Assembly (NCBI GenBank): GCA_050185455.1 | Contig: JBFWZL010000380.1 | Span: forward strand, 1 to 6,512 | Direction of reading: 5' to 3' | Origin: SYOC01 sp050185455 | GTDB lineage: Bacteria; Desulfobacterota; Binatia; Bin18 | Length of the DNA stretch: 6,512 nucleotides | Part shown: positions 1 to 6,511 of the stretch, one piece after another | How the letters are laid out: the number at the start of each line of letters is the position of its first letter | Position numbering within the stretch: position 1 is the stretch's first letter | Translations under genes and position numbers: made by a program | The notes under the pieces: model-generated | The model's input: the letters and a program-made list of their open reading frames with translations, nothing else | Told to the model about the DNA's origin: nothing | Database searches by the model: none

Positions 1-1
1 T

Positions 2-1045
2 GCATTGATCGAGGACTATGGCACGATCTCCGCCAACGGTTATCTCACCACCGCCCAGGCGATTGGCTTAGTTTCCTATCGTGGCCCAGCGGGTTTGCCG
101 GGACAATTTCAGACCAAACCAGGAGAATGGTACACACAATGGCTGTTCCAGACGATTGCACCAGCCGAGAAGCATGGCCGCCAATCCCTCTATACCCTCT
201 ATCGCACGGATCGAGCGTTTCGCACCCGGCTTGAACTGTTTATTTATTCGCCAGAGCTGCGCCGCGTGCGTCGTCAACCGCAACCACGTCGCCAGGACAA
301 AGCGCCAGGGTTTGCCTTGGGTTATGAAAATTTCTTGAATCGCGATGCCTGGGAGTTTCGCTGGCGGCTCATCGGTACTGATGTTCTCTTTGAAACAGTG
401 CGTTTCCCCCGCACCCGGACATCTATCACCCTCACTACGGAAGATGGGTCTTTGTTTGAAACTTCCCCGCAAGCACTCAAGATTATGGGGCGCGACTACC
501 CCGCGTACACGCCGGAAGGTGGAGTCCCTTGTTACGTCGTTGAGGCCCGGACGCGAGAGGATTGGATTCCAGATTACTATGCTCCCAAAATTCTCTATTG
601 GCTTGATCAACGGACTTTCTTCCCACTGCGCATCGAGGAATATGACGCCAGCGGTGTGCTCACGTATGTAGAAGATAGGACTGCACACCTCGTGAACCCC
701 GAGTTGGGGAACAAAGGGTACGAGGCGCATATCTTTCTCTCTTGGGACATTCCGCAAGACCTCATGAGTTATGACGTGCATGACGCCTACCGTCCGCAGT
801 CATGGTCAAAGCTAGATCAAGAAGTGTTCTTCAGCCCTGATTTTCTGCGGCGAGTCTGGTTTGTCGCTCCGCTGAAGAGCCAGGCGACAGTACCCAACCC
901 GGAAGCGTTCTTCCTGCGACCGGCGCTCTATCGAGAAAAATTTCCCCAGGAGCGGCAGATCAAGCTCTCACCTCAGATCGAGGCGCGCATTCGCGCCCAG
1001 GAAAGTGCGGGACAGTTGGTTTTTGAGGAGCAGGATGAGCGCTAA
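2..1045 (+). CDS. DUF1329 family envelope protein, 5' end cut off by the window
   Basis: The frame is open from the first codon in the window, and the TTG at position 5 has no ribosome binding site, so I read this as the last ~347 codons of a gene that starts upstream. DUF1329 proteins are usually around 450 residues, which fits a missing N-terminus and signal peptide. Family-like signs, counted from position 5: the basic stretch PELRRVRRQPQPRRQ (about 83-97), the segment WEFRWRLIGTDVLF (116-129), and KILYWLDQRTFFPLRIEEYD (195-214), which matches the family pattern of a strand followed by 'T-F-P-L ... E-Y-D'. Members are exported proteins thought to have a LolA/LolB-like lipid-binding fold; many are annotated as outer-membrane lipoprotein-sorting proteins, often beside DUF1302 or RND/MMPL transporter genes. 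No substrate is known. Its stop codon lies inside the start of cobQ (11-bp overlap), suggesting one transcript. I am fairly sure of the family and have no specific function to offer. Confidence 0.8.
   Translation, partial: ALIEDYGTISANGYLTTAQAIGLVSYRGPAGLPGQFQTKPGEWYTQWLFQTIAPAEKHGRQSLYTLYRTDRAFRTRLELFIYSPELRRVRRQPQPRRQDKAPGFALGYENFLNRDAWEFRWRLIGTDVLFETVRFPRTRTSITLTTEDGSLFETSPQALKIMGRDYPAYTPEGGVPCYVVEARTREDWIPDYYAPKILYWLDQRTFFPLRIEEYDASGVLTYVEDRTAHLVNPELGNKGYEAHIFLSWDIPQDLMSYDVHDAYRPQSWSKLDQEVFFSPDFLRRVWFVAPLKSQATVPNPEAFFLRPALYREKFPQERQIKLSPQIEARIRAQESAGQLVFEEQDER
1025..1030 (+). promoter_or_regulatory. Ribosome binding site of cobQ, inside the upstream gene
   Basis: GAGGAG lies 4 nt before the ATG at 1035 and is the only good purine-rich site near the start of cobQ. 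It supports ATG 1035 over the in-frame ATG at 1005, which would add ten residues (MRDSWFLRSR) not expected in CobQ. The site is within the coding sequence of the DUF1329 gene, whose stop codon is at 1043-1045. Ribosomes ending that gene could therefore re-initiate here. The spacing is slightly short. Confidence 0.6.
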
Positions 1046-2543
1046 AAGTTTGATGATCATGGGTACTGCCTCTGATGTGGGGAAGAGTGTCGTCGTCACT
1101 GCCCTGTGCCGTACCTTTGCCCGTGCTGGAGTGCGTGTCGCACCGTTCAAGTCGCAAAATATGTCGAACAATGCGGCGGTGTGTCCTGGCGGCGATGAGA
1201 TCGGCCGCGCCCAAGCCGCGCAAGCGGAAGCCTGTGGCTTGGAGCCTACGGTGGACATGAATCCTGTACTGCTCAAGCCCGAGAGTGAGACTGGCTGTCA
1301 GGTAATTATCCGTGGGCAGGCGCGGTTTCACCTGCGCGCGCATGAACACCAACGCTACCGAACGGCAGCGTGGCCGGAAATTATCGCCAGTTATCGCGCG
1401 TTGGCTGAGCGGTTTGAGCTAATTATCATCGAAGGCGCCGGCGGCGCCGCGGAGGTGAACCTCAAAGAACGCGACCTGGTCAATTGGGCGATTGCTGAAC
1501 TGGCGAACGCACCGGTGCTGCTGGTTGCCGATATTGATAAGGGCGGTGTGTTTGCTTCGTTAGTCGGCACCACTGACCTGCTTTCTCCACGTGAACGGCA
1601 ACGGGTCAAAGGATTTTTGATTAACAAGTTTCGCGGCGATATTCGCCTGTTGGACAGTGGGCTACGTTTTCTCGAAGAACGCACCGGGATTCCGGTATTG
1701 GGGGTGCTGCCGTATCTCCGCGACCTGCATATTCCTCAGGAAGACGCCGCGATGCTCGACACCCTCTCGGCTCGTGCGCACGAGAAATCAGTAACGATTG
1801 GCGTCGTGCGCGTACCACGGATCTCGAATTATACAGACTTCGCTCCGCTTGAATTTGAACCTGATGTGGCGGTGCAGTATGTGAGCGATCCTGAGAGTAT
1901 TTCTCATCTTGACGTTGTGTGTTTGCCCGGCAGCAAAAGTACGGTGGCGGACTTGCACTGGCTGCGGCGCGCCGGATGGGAAACCTTTCTGACGCGACAC
2001 ATACGCGATGGAGGATGGGTCGTCGGCGTCTGTGGCGGTTATCAAATGTTGGGGCAGTACATTCTTGACCCGCAACAGATTGAGAGCGTCGCCGCCGAAA
2101 CCGTTGGGCTTGGTCTTCTTGAGGTGGTGACTACTTTTGCGCGGGAGAAAATCACGGCGCAGGTCGAAGGAGTTACGTTTGGCTCTGGGATGCCGGTTTC
2201 CGGCTACGAAATTCACGCCGGTCGTGTGATTCGGCAGGACGCCGCCTTGTCGCTCTTTCGGCTCACGAAACGCAATGGTCACGCCATCAACGAGCTGGAA
2301 GGCGTTCAATCTCCAGAAGGACGGATCTGGGGAACGTCGATGCATGGGGTGTTTGATAACGCTCCGCGGCGGCGTCAGTTTATTGATCGCATTCGCGCCA
2401 GTAAGGGGCTTGGACCATTACTGACGACAACGGCTCCCGACGCCCTGGCGCGCCGTATACAGGAATACGATCGCTTCGCCGATGTCGTGGAGGCTCATAC
2501 CGATATTGCTCGTATTTTTGCGCTTGTAGATGACAGTCGGTAG
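1035..2543 (+). CDS. cobQ: Cobyric acid synthase (adenosylcobyrinate a,c-diamide amidase), 502 aa
   Basis: CobQ/CbiP is a cytoplasmic enzyme of adenosylcobalamin synthesis. It amidates four peripheral carboxylates (b, d, e and g) of adenosylcobyrinic acid a,c-diamide, using glutamine and ATP, to give adenosylcobyric acid. Numbering from ATG 1035: the N-terminal synthetase half has the nucleotide-binding loop GTASDVGKS (10-18), PFKSQNMSNNA (37-47), EGAGGAAEVNL (133-143), ADIDKGGVFASLVGT (165-179) and GFLINKFRGD (193-202). The C-terminal class I glutamine amidotransferase half has LPGSKSTVADLHWLR (297-311), the nucleophile Cys333 in GVCGGYQMLG, SGYEIHAGR (389-397) and His437 in MHGVFDN. Length is typical and no break is seen. 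The usual family motif is EGAGSPAEINL; here GA replaces SP. The gene overlaps the upstream DUF1329 gene by 11 bp and is the only cobalamin gene in the window. Its TAG stop (2541-2543) lies inside a REP-like repeat. Confidence 0.97.
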   Translation: MSAKSLMIMGTASDVGKSVVVTALCRTFARAGVRVAPFKSQNMSNNAAVCPGGDEIGRAQAAQAEACGLEPTVDMNPVLLKPESETGCQVIIRGQARFHLRAHEHQRYRTAAWPEIIASYRALAERFELIIIEGAGGAAEVNLKERDLVNWAIAELANAPVLLVADIDKGGVFASLVGTTDLLSPRERQRVKGFLINKFRGDIRLLDSGLRFLEERTGIPVLGVLPYLRDLHIPQEDAAMLDTLSARAHEKSVTIGVVRVPRISNYTDFAPLEFEPDVAVQYVSDPESISHLDVVCLPGSKSTVADLHWLRRAGWETFLTRHIRDGGWVVGVCGGYQMLGQYILDPQQIESVAAETVGLGLLEVVTTFAREKITAQVEGVTFGSGMPVSGYEIHAGRVIRQDAALSLFRLTKRNGHAINELEGVQSPEGRIWGTSMHGVFDNAPRRRQFIDRIRASKGLGPLLTTTAPDALARRIQEYDRFADVVEAHTDIARIFALVDDSR

Positions 2544-2627
2544 CCCGGATGGAACGGAGTGGAATCCGGGGTTCCTGCTCCGCTCTCCGTTCGTTCCTGG
2601 ATTACGCTTCGCTTCATCCAGGCTACA
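2540..2627. repeat. REP-like inverted pair of hairpin units between convergent genes
   Basis: Two related units face each other. Unit 1 begins with GTAGCCCGGAT (2540-2550) and closes with ATCCGGG (2564-2570), a 7-bp stem. Unit 2 opens with CCTGGAT (2596-2602) and closes with ATCCAGG (2616-2622), another 7-bp stem, followed by CTACA. The outer ends pair as inverted copies: 2540-2550 against 2616-2626, with 10 of 11 matching. The next 20 bases match at 14 positions. A further dyad, GAACGGAG (2552-2559) with CTCCGTTC (2585-2592), lies inside, so the whole element can fold into one large cruciform. From memory, units of the form GTAGCCCGGATG...AATCCGGG are dispersed in many Gram-negative genomes; I could not count copies. 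It fills most of the 111-bp gap between cobQ and the TonB receptor gene and could act as a two-way terminator, although no T-run follows the stems. Confidence 0.75.
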
Positions 2628-2654
2628 TTTGACCGAAAGATTTTCTCTTACATG

Positions 2655-4895
2655 TCAAAATTGCACCCGCACGCCGCCGAACGCTCCCAGCGGAGCGCCG
2701 GGGCCGAGGAAGCGTTCGACGCTGGTGTTGTCGAGCGTGTTCTCGAAAAACGCGCCATAGGTTTCGTAGTCCGAGTCGAACATATTTTCCAGGCGGAAAA
2801 ACACATTGATAGCTCCGTACTGGTACGACATCTGCGCGTTGGCGACGAAATACGGATCGAGTCGTCGTCGTTGATTGGCTTCGTCGCCGCGCAGGTATTG
2901 CGATCCCACGTAGGCGCCATCAAGTCGTAAGCGCCATCGGGGAGTGAAAAAAAACTCAACGCCGCCATTGAGACGGTGGATCGGGACGAGTGGTAAAGTA
3001 TCCCCCTTTCGCACCAGCGCTATCCGGTCTTCATTGGCAAACGTGAACAGCTCAACGTCATCCTCAAAGGTCGCGTCAGTCAACGTGTAGTTCGCGAACC
3101 AATGCCCTCGACCCCATGCGCCTTTAAGGAGAAACTCGATGCCTTGGCGACGTGTGGCTTTTACATTCTGGAAGAATCCTAAGACTCGACTTTCCGGTTC
3201 ATTGCGAAAGAGAATGTCATCGTCGAGATCGGTGCGGAAAAAAGCGGCCGTGGCGTGAAGATTAGGAAAGAACGACCAGCGGAGCCCTGTTTCCCAGGTT
3301 TTGCCTTTGACGGGTTTCAAAGGCGGATCGTCTACGATCGCCGTAGGAATCGGACAGGGCGCTTCAGGATTGGCGCAGGTTAGCTCGATCGCGGTTGGTG
3401 CACGGTAGCTCTGGCTGTAGTTGGCGTAGAGACTAAGACCGTAGGGTAGGGCATACGTCGCGCCGATGGCGGGATTGAAGCGCTCAAATCGGTGACTGCC
3501 GCTCGCGTCCGTTTGCGCTTCCCCCTCATTACCGTCATCGGCTATACCCGCAAGCCGATCTTTAATAGTTAACGCCGTGGTATCGAAGCGTCCGGCGGCG
3601 GTGACCGTTAATCGTTCGGTTGGTTCCGCTGTGACAGTGAGAAATGCGCCTCCCGCGTGCGTGTCGGCAACGACATCCGTGGCCGGCTCGAAGACAGGTT
3701 CCTCCTCTTGGGCGAGTTCATCAATGCGATGGCGTAGGGTTGCGCCGCTGTAATCGAGCCCCACCGCTGCCGTTATTGGCATTCCCAGGATAATGTTTTG
3801 GTAGGTTAATTGCGCCGAGCCACCCCAGCCGTCCTGGTTTGTGTTGCCGAGAATGTCTTCCTCGACATCGCGATTAAATTGATCGAGTCGGAGAAAACGT
3901 CCGTACCCGTTCGCGGTCAGTGTGAAACCAGAGCCAAGATCGTACGCATACTGTCCATTGACAAACCACAGCTCGGGCTGGAAGCGATCGGGGTGCGTGA
4001 ATACTGCCGACCGGTCGCGGCTCAAACGACTCTCCGGTAACGGCCCGTTGCCGGTCAGATAATTATTCGTGTAGGTCAAAGATAGAGTGGCGTCATGCCG
4101 ACCAGCTGTGTAGCCCAGTTTGCCAAAGAGCTGACCCACACTGCTGGTGGAGAAATCACGAAACCCATCTTCTGTGAACCAGTTCCCGGATAAAAAGTAA
4201 TCGAAATTGCCGTGGGTCCCGCCAGTTTGCAGCAACGAGCGTATGCGTCCAAAGCTGCCGCCCCACATTTCCGCTGTTGTGCCGGGATTGGTGCGTCCGC
4301 GTTTGGTTTGCATGACGATGGCGCCGCCCAGGGTGTTACGGCCATACACTGGATTGGAGCCGGGAAGCAGCTCGACTCGGTCAATGGCGTCCGTCGCGAG
4401 GAGATCCCAGTTGACCTGGTCCGCCAAGGGTTCGTTAATGCGCACGCCATCGACAAACACACTGAGCCCTGGCGGCGTACCAAGGAGAAAAGAACTGGTG
4501 AAGCCGCGATACAAGACATCGGGTTGAAAGGGATTGTTTTGTACATGGGTGAGGGAAAGGCCGGCGAGGTCGCGAGCAAAGAAGTCCGTGAGGTTCAAGG
4601 CTCCGCTCGCCCGGTATTCTTCTCCTGTCGCAACTTGGGCATTAACCGGTACTTTATCTTGCGGGAGGGGGACGCTCATTAATGGCGTTGTGCCTCGGAC
4701 GGTCACCTCGGGCAGTGTGGTGGATTGTGCGGTCTGCGCCGCGCTTGGCGAGGTCTGCCCAAGGGAAAGAAGAAAAAAGATTCCCAAGAGCTGTGCGACT
4801 CTAGTCGACCGTACAGTGATACGAAACCAACAGGCAAGAGATTTATGCATCTTATATGTCTGGCGCATCAAGATTTGGATTAGGAAAGAGCCCAT
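2655..4895 (-). CDS. TonB-dependent outer-membrane receptor, 746 aa
   Basis: TonB-dependent receptors import scarce substrates (iron or other metal complexes, cobalamin, sugars) across the outer membrane using energy from TonB-ExbBD. I chose the ATG at 4895 because a strong ribosome binding site precedes it; the upstream ATG at 5006 has none, and ATGs at 4868 and 4850 remain possible. Numbering from 4895: a long basic n-region, hydrophobic core VAQLLGIFFLLSLG (33-46) and likely cleavage near SAAQ (51-54); TonB-box-like LPEVTV (61-66); plug to about 200, with SVFVDGVRINEP (145-156), IDRVELLPGS (171-180) and YGRNTLGGAIVMQTKRG (184-200); then the barrel, including YSQSYRAPTAIEL (493-505), ENMFDSDYETYG (703-714) and a terminal Phe746 typical of barrel assembly. 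Cys507 and Cys514 may form a loop disulfide. It follows the MetA-type barrel gene on the same strand and converges on cobQ. The substrate is not determinable; a B12 role would be only a guess. Confidence 0.93.
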   Translation of the reverse strand: MGSFLIQILMRQTYKMHKSLACWFRITVRSTRVAQLLGIFFLLSLGQTSPSAAQTAQSTTLPEVTVRGTTPLMSVPLPQDKVPVNAQVATGEEYRASGALNLTDFFARDLAGLSLTHVQNNPFQPDVLYRGFTSSFLLGTPPGLSVFVDGVRINEPLADQVNWDLLATDAIDRVELLPGSNPVYGRNTLGGAIVMQTKRGRTNPGTTAEMWGGSFGRIRSLLQTGGTHGNFDYFLSGNWFTEDGFRDFSTSSVGQLFGKLGYTAGRHDATLSLTYTNNYLTGNGPLPESRLSRDRSAVFTHPDRFQPELWFVNGQYAYDLGSGFTLTANGYGRFLRLDQFNRDVEEDILGNTNQDGWGGSAQLTYQNIILGMPITAAVGLDYSGATLRHRIDELAQEEEPVFEPATDVVADTHAGGAFLTVTAEPTERLTVTAAGRFDTTALTIKDRLAGIADDGNEGEAQTDASGSHRFERFNPAIGATYALPYGLSLYANYSQSYRAPTAIELTCANPEAPCPIPTAIVDDPPLKPVKGKTWETGLRWSFFPNLHATAAFFRTDLDDDILFRNEPESRVLGFFQNVKATRRQGIEFLLKGAWGRGHWFANYTLTDATFEDDVELFTFANEDRIALVRKGDTLPLVPIHRLNGGVEFFFTPRWRLRLDGAYVGSQYLRGDEANQRRRLDPYFVANAQMSYQYGAINVFFRLENMFDSDYETYGAFFENTLDNTSVERFLGPGAPLGAFGGVRVQF

Positions 4896-4900
4896 CTTGT

Positions 4901-4910
4901 TCCTCTTCCT
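4901..4910 (-). promoter_or_regulatory. Ribosome binding site that fixes the TonB receptor start
   Basis: Read on the minus strand this is AGGAAGAGGA, 5 nt before the ATG at 4895-4893. The in-frame ATGs at 4868 and 4850 lack a comparable purine-rich site, and the ATG at 5006 would place 37 residues of non-signal-like sequence in front. This is the basis for the 746-aa reading. Confidence 0.65.
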
Positions 4911-5051
4911 TGATGGGAGAGAATACCGGAGAGGGTGATGGATGCAGACTCCCCCTCTCTCTGTTTCTCTCCTACAAGGGGAAAAAGGACCTATAGCGGC
5001 TTTCACTTGGATGGGACCCGTGGCGCTTGGAAGGAAGGCCTAGCTTAATCC

Positions 5052-5105
5052 GAGCCGCGACCGTCAGGGAGCGGTTACGCCACCGCTTGCTGACGCGCGC
5101 GGCTC
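5052..5105. repeat. Long imperfect hairpin, REP-like element
   Basis: Arms of 24 nt (5052-5075 and 5082-5105) are inverted copies matching at 20 of 24 positions and separated by a 6-nt loop, TACGCC. The loop-proximal 6 bp (AGCGGT/ACCGCT) and the outer 8 bp (GAGCCGCG/CGCGGCTC) are perfect. The four mismatches fall in two adjacent pairs. Outside it a second dyad, CTTGGAA (5026-5032) with TTCCAAG (5108-5114), could extend the structure. There is no T-run on either side, so a simple Rho-independent terminator is unlikely. The sequence is unrelated to the repeat at 2540-2627. From memory, very similar GACCGTCAGGGAGCGG-type hairpins recur in planctomycete and other environmental genomes; I could not check this. 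Confidence 0.7.
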
Positions 5106-5213
5106 AGTTCCAAGGGACGCAGGCAAATGCGAACTGCTGTAACACCAACACTGCCTCTCTTTGTCTTTCCACCTCTTGCGGAAGCGTTTCTATAGTTCAC
5201 CCATTGAGGGCTT

Positions 5214-6263
5214 TTACGTTTCCGAAAACAGATTAAACCGATACGACACGCCTGAGGTGAAGTTCCAATCCGAGGTCAACTGAATGCCGTTGACGCGGCG
5301 ATACACCGCAAACTGCATGAACGCGTACACTGCCAGATGATCGGTGAGGTGGTAACGCAGCCCTGGACTCAGAAAGATAGTTTCCCGCCCCGTATCCGCC
5401 TGCTCCACGCCAGGCGCATGACCTACATCATCGCGGTCACGGTAGTGAAAATTCACTTGCGCGAGCAAGTCCACTTGACGCAGCAACGGATACGCCACGC
5501 CCACGTTCAAGAACATCTCGCTGCCAGGCTGGTAGCCAAACTTCCCTTTGCCAACTGGGAAGCGACCAAGAACAGTGGCAAAGACTGGCAACAGACTGGC
5601 TTCGTGACGTAAGGTCCAGGCTGAAAAGCTTTGGGTGTACACAAGGCCGACGATTCCGTCCCATGAACCATTGCCAGGTTGAAGGGTGAGCTCAGCTTTT
5701 TCACCCTCGTCGTTGTCTATGCCCGTGCGGCCGGTCGGCAGTTTCAGGCCAACGAGCAACGAAAAAGCAGGACGCAGCGGCGTTTCCGGTTGCAGGAGCA
5801 GATAACGCGCGGTGACTTGCATGTCGCCGAACTCCTGATAACGCCAACGTTCCGGAGTGTCGACGATTTCCGTCCCGTCCGGAGAGCCCACGACTTCCTC
5901 CTCCTCGTGGGCCAAATGGCGGTGGAGGCGATCGAGAAACGGAAACAATGCGCCGAGGCTCAAACGCGGAGTCAGACCATAATCGAGAGAGAGCTTGTAG
6001 GTGTTATTGCGCGTGGAGATTTCGTCATGGCCGCGAGGAATTTCTCCTACTTCCGCCCTGCTCGTGCCAATGAAGGGCCTATCCATATCGATGAATTCAT
6101 ACGTGAGGTTCAGTTGCAGCTCACCGCCATGTGGATGACGCTCGGTTGTCGTCGAAGTCTCAATGGGGCAGAAGGCCTGACCGCATGAAGCCTGTGACAT
6201 CCTGGGCAGCGTCAGTGCAAGGCACACGATTGCTGTGCTTATTAAGAAAAAGCCGTATCTCAT
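5214..6263 (-). CDS. Outer-membrane beta-barrel protein, MetA-pathway/transporter-like, 349 aa
   Basis: The ATG at 6263 has a good ribosome binding site and opens a classical signal peptide (hydrophobic residues about 4-20, likely cleavage after SQA at 25). The mature part of about 324 residues alternates polar and hydrophobic residues with strand-turn patterns: LSLDYGLTPRLSLGALFPFL (91-110), FGDMQVTARYLLL (145-157), VGLKLPTGRTG (171-181), PGNGSWDGIVGLVYTQSFSAW (196-216) and LSPGLRYHLTDHLAVYAFMQ (298-317). The 'LPTG ... PGNGSWD ... GLVY' layout resembles the Pfam family named Putative MetA-pathway of phenol degradation, a loosely defined set of barrels; that name does not show a phenol role here. 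Cys27 and Cys32 (CGQAFC) sit at the mature N-terminus and could form a disulfide or bind metal. A His/Glu loop (HRHLAHEEEE, 114-123) is another metal-binding candidate. It follows the partial gene at 6287 by 23 bp and precedes the TonB receptor gene. Confidence 0.8.
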   Translation of the reverse strand: MRYGFFLISTAIVCLALTLPRMSQASCGQAFCPIETSTTTERHPHGGELQLNLTYEFIDMDRPFIGTSRAEVGEIPRGHDEISTRNNTYKLSLDYGLTPRLSLGALFPFLDRLHRHLAHEEEEVVGSPDGTEIVDTPERWRYQEFGDMQVTARYLLLQPETPLRPAFSLLVGLKLPTGRTGIDNDEGEKAELTLQPGNGSWDGIVGLVYTQSFSAWTLRHEASLLPVFATVLGRFPVGKGKFGYQPGSEMFLNVGVAYPLLRQVDLLAQVNFHYRDRDDVGHAPGVEQADTGRETIFLSPGLRYHLTDHLAVYAFMQFAVYRRVNGIQLTSDWNFTSGVSYRFNLFSET

Positions 6264-6270
6264 TAGGTAA

Positions 6271-6277
6271 TCTCCTA
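6271..6277 (-). promoter_or_regulatory. Ribosome binding site of the beta-barrel gene
   Basis: On the minus strand TAGGAGA stands 7 nt before the ATG at 6263-6261, an ideal spacing. It lies in the 23-bp gap after the stop of the preceding gene, which supports joint transcription and confirms the start with the signal peptide. Confidence 0.7.
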
Positions 6278-6286
6278 TTTGTGTGC

Positions 6287-6511
6287 TCAGGGGAGATTGG
6301 CTTGCAAGACGATTGGACCTTGCGGTGCGAGAGTGATTCCTGCGTGCCCGTCGTGTCCTTGTGTCAATGAAGGTTGATGTCCAAACGTCACCTCGGCGGT
6401 GATGATAATCACGTTCGCGCCAAACCCGGAAACATCTCCCTCGCGGAAACTAAAGTTCCGATCCGCCGCCGTGCCGTCAGTGCGCGGATAAATTGAGCCG
6501 AGCGGGATCGG
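6287..6511 (-). CDS. C-terminal fragment of an unrecognised protein with a His-containing tail
   Basis: The minus-strand frame stays open from the window edge for 74 codons to a TGA at 6289-6287; its start lies beyond the window. I call it coding because it ends 23 bp before a well-supported start on the same strand and because its composition looks protein-like. The visible part begins PIPLGSIYPRTDGTAADRNF and ends GPIVLQANLP. The middle has FGANVIIITAEVTFGHQP, which looks like beta strand, followed by a Gly- and His-rich piece with His at fragment positions 45, 53 and 56 (GHQPSLTQGHDGHAG). I do not recognise the family. The histidines next to two outer-membrane genes would suit a periplasmic or surface metal-binding protein, but this is inference from a short tail. 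Confidence 0.55.
   Translation of the reverse strand, partial: PIPLGSIYPRTDGTAADRNFSFREGDVSGFGANVIIITAEVTFGHQPSLTQGHDGHAGITLAPQGPIVLQANLP

Larger units (their letters stand above)
4896..5213. other. 318-bp intergenic spacer before the TonB receptor gene
   Basis: This is the only stretch over 300 bp without a gene. It holds the receptor's ribosome binding site (4901-4910), a pyrimidine tract on the plus strand at 4949-4973 (purine-rich on the transcribed side, broken by one G), and a long imperfect hairpin at 5052-5105. I compared the minus strand with the cobalamin riboswitch core (B12 box and surrounding conserved blocks) and saw no match. TATA-like hexamers occur near 4992-4997 and 5190-5195 without a convincing -35 partner, so I call no promoter. 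I see no clear stem plus T-run terminator for the preceding gene. The receptor might be read from its own promoter here or by read-through from 6263. Confidence 0.6.

Noticed and set aside
68..781. Long open frame on the minus strand opposite the DUF1329 gene (237 codons)
   Set aside because: It is fully antisense to a gene with recognisable family motifs, and its translation has no familiar domain. It is a shadow frame.
2540..2654. Ordinary Rho-independent terminator between the convergent genes
   Set aside because: The stems are there, but no T-run follows on either strand. I list it as a REP-like repeat that might assist termination.
2559..2930. Plus-strand open frame starting in the repeat and running into the 3' end of the receptor gene
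   Set aside because: Most of it is antisense to the well-supported receptor C-terminus and its start lies in repeat DNA; no protein-family signs.
4207..4938. Overlapping plus-strand open frames opposite the start of the receptor gene
   Set aside because: They are antisense to the plug domain and signal peptide of the receptor and show no recognisable motifs.
4896..5006. N-terminal extension of the TonB receptor to the ATG at 5006
   Set aside because: It would put 37 mostly polar residues before the signal peptide. There is no ribosome binding site at 5006, whereas a strong one precedes 4895.
4896..5213. Cobalamin riboswitch in front of the TonB receptor, suggested by the nearby cobQ
   Set aside because: I read the minus strand for the conserved B12 box and core segments and found no convincing match. 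The one strong structure there is a simple long hairpin.
5679..6370. Plus-strand open frames opposite the beta-barrel gene and its upstream gap
   Set aside because: They are antisense to a gene with a signal peptide, a good ribosome binding site and barrel pattern; the frame crossing 6264-6286 has no coding signs of its own.
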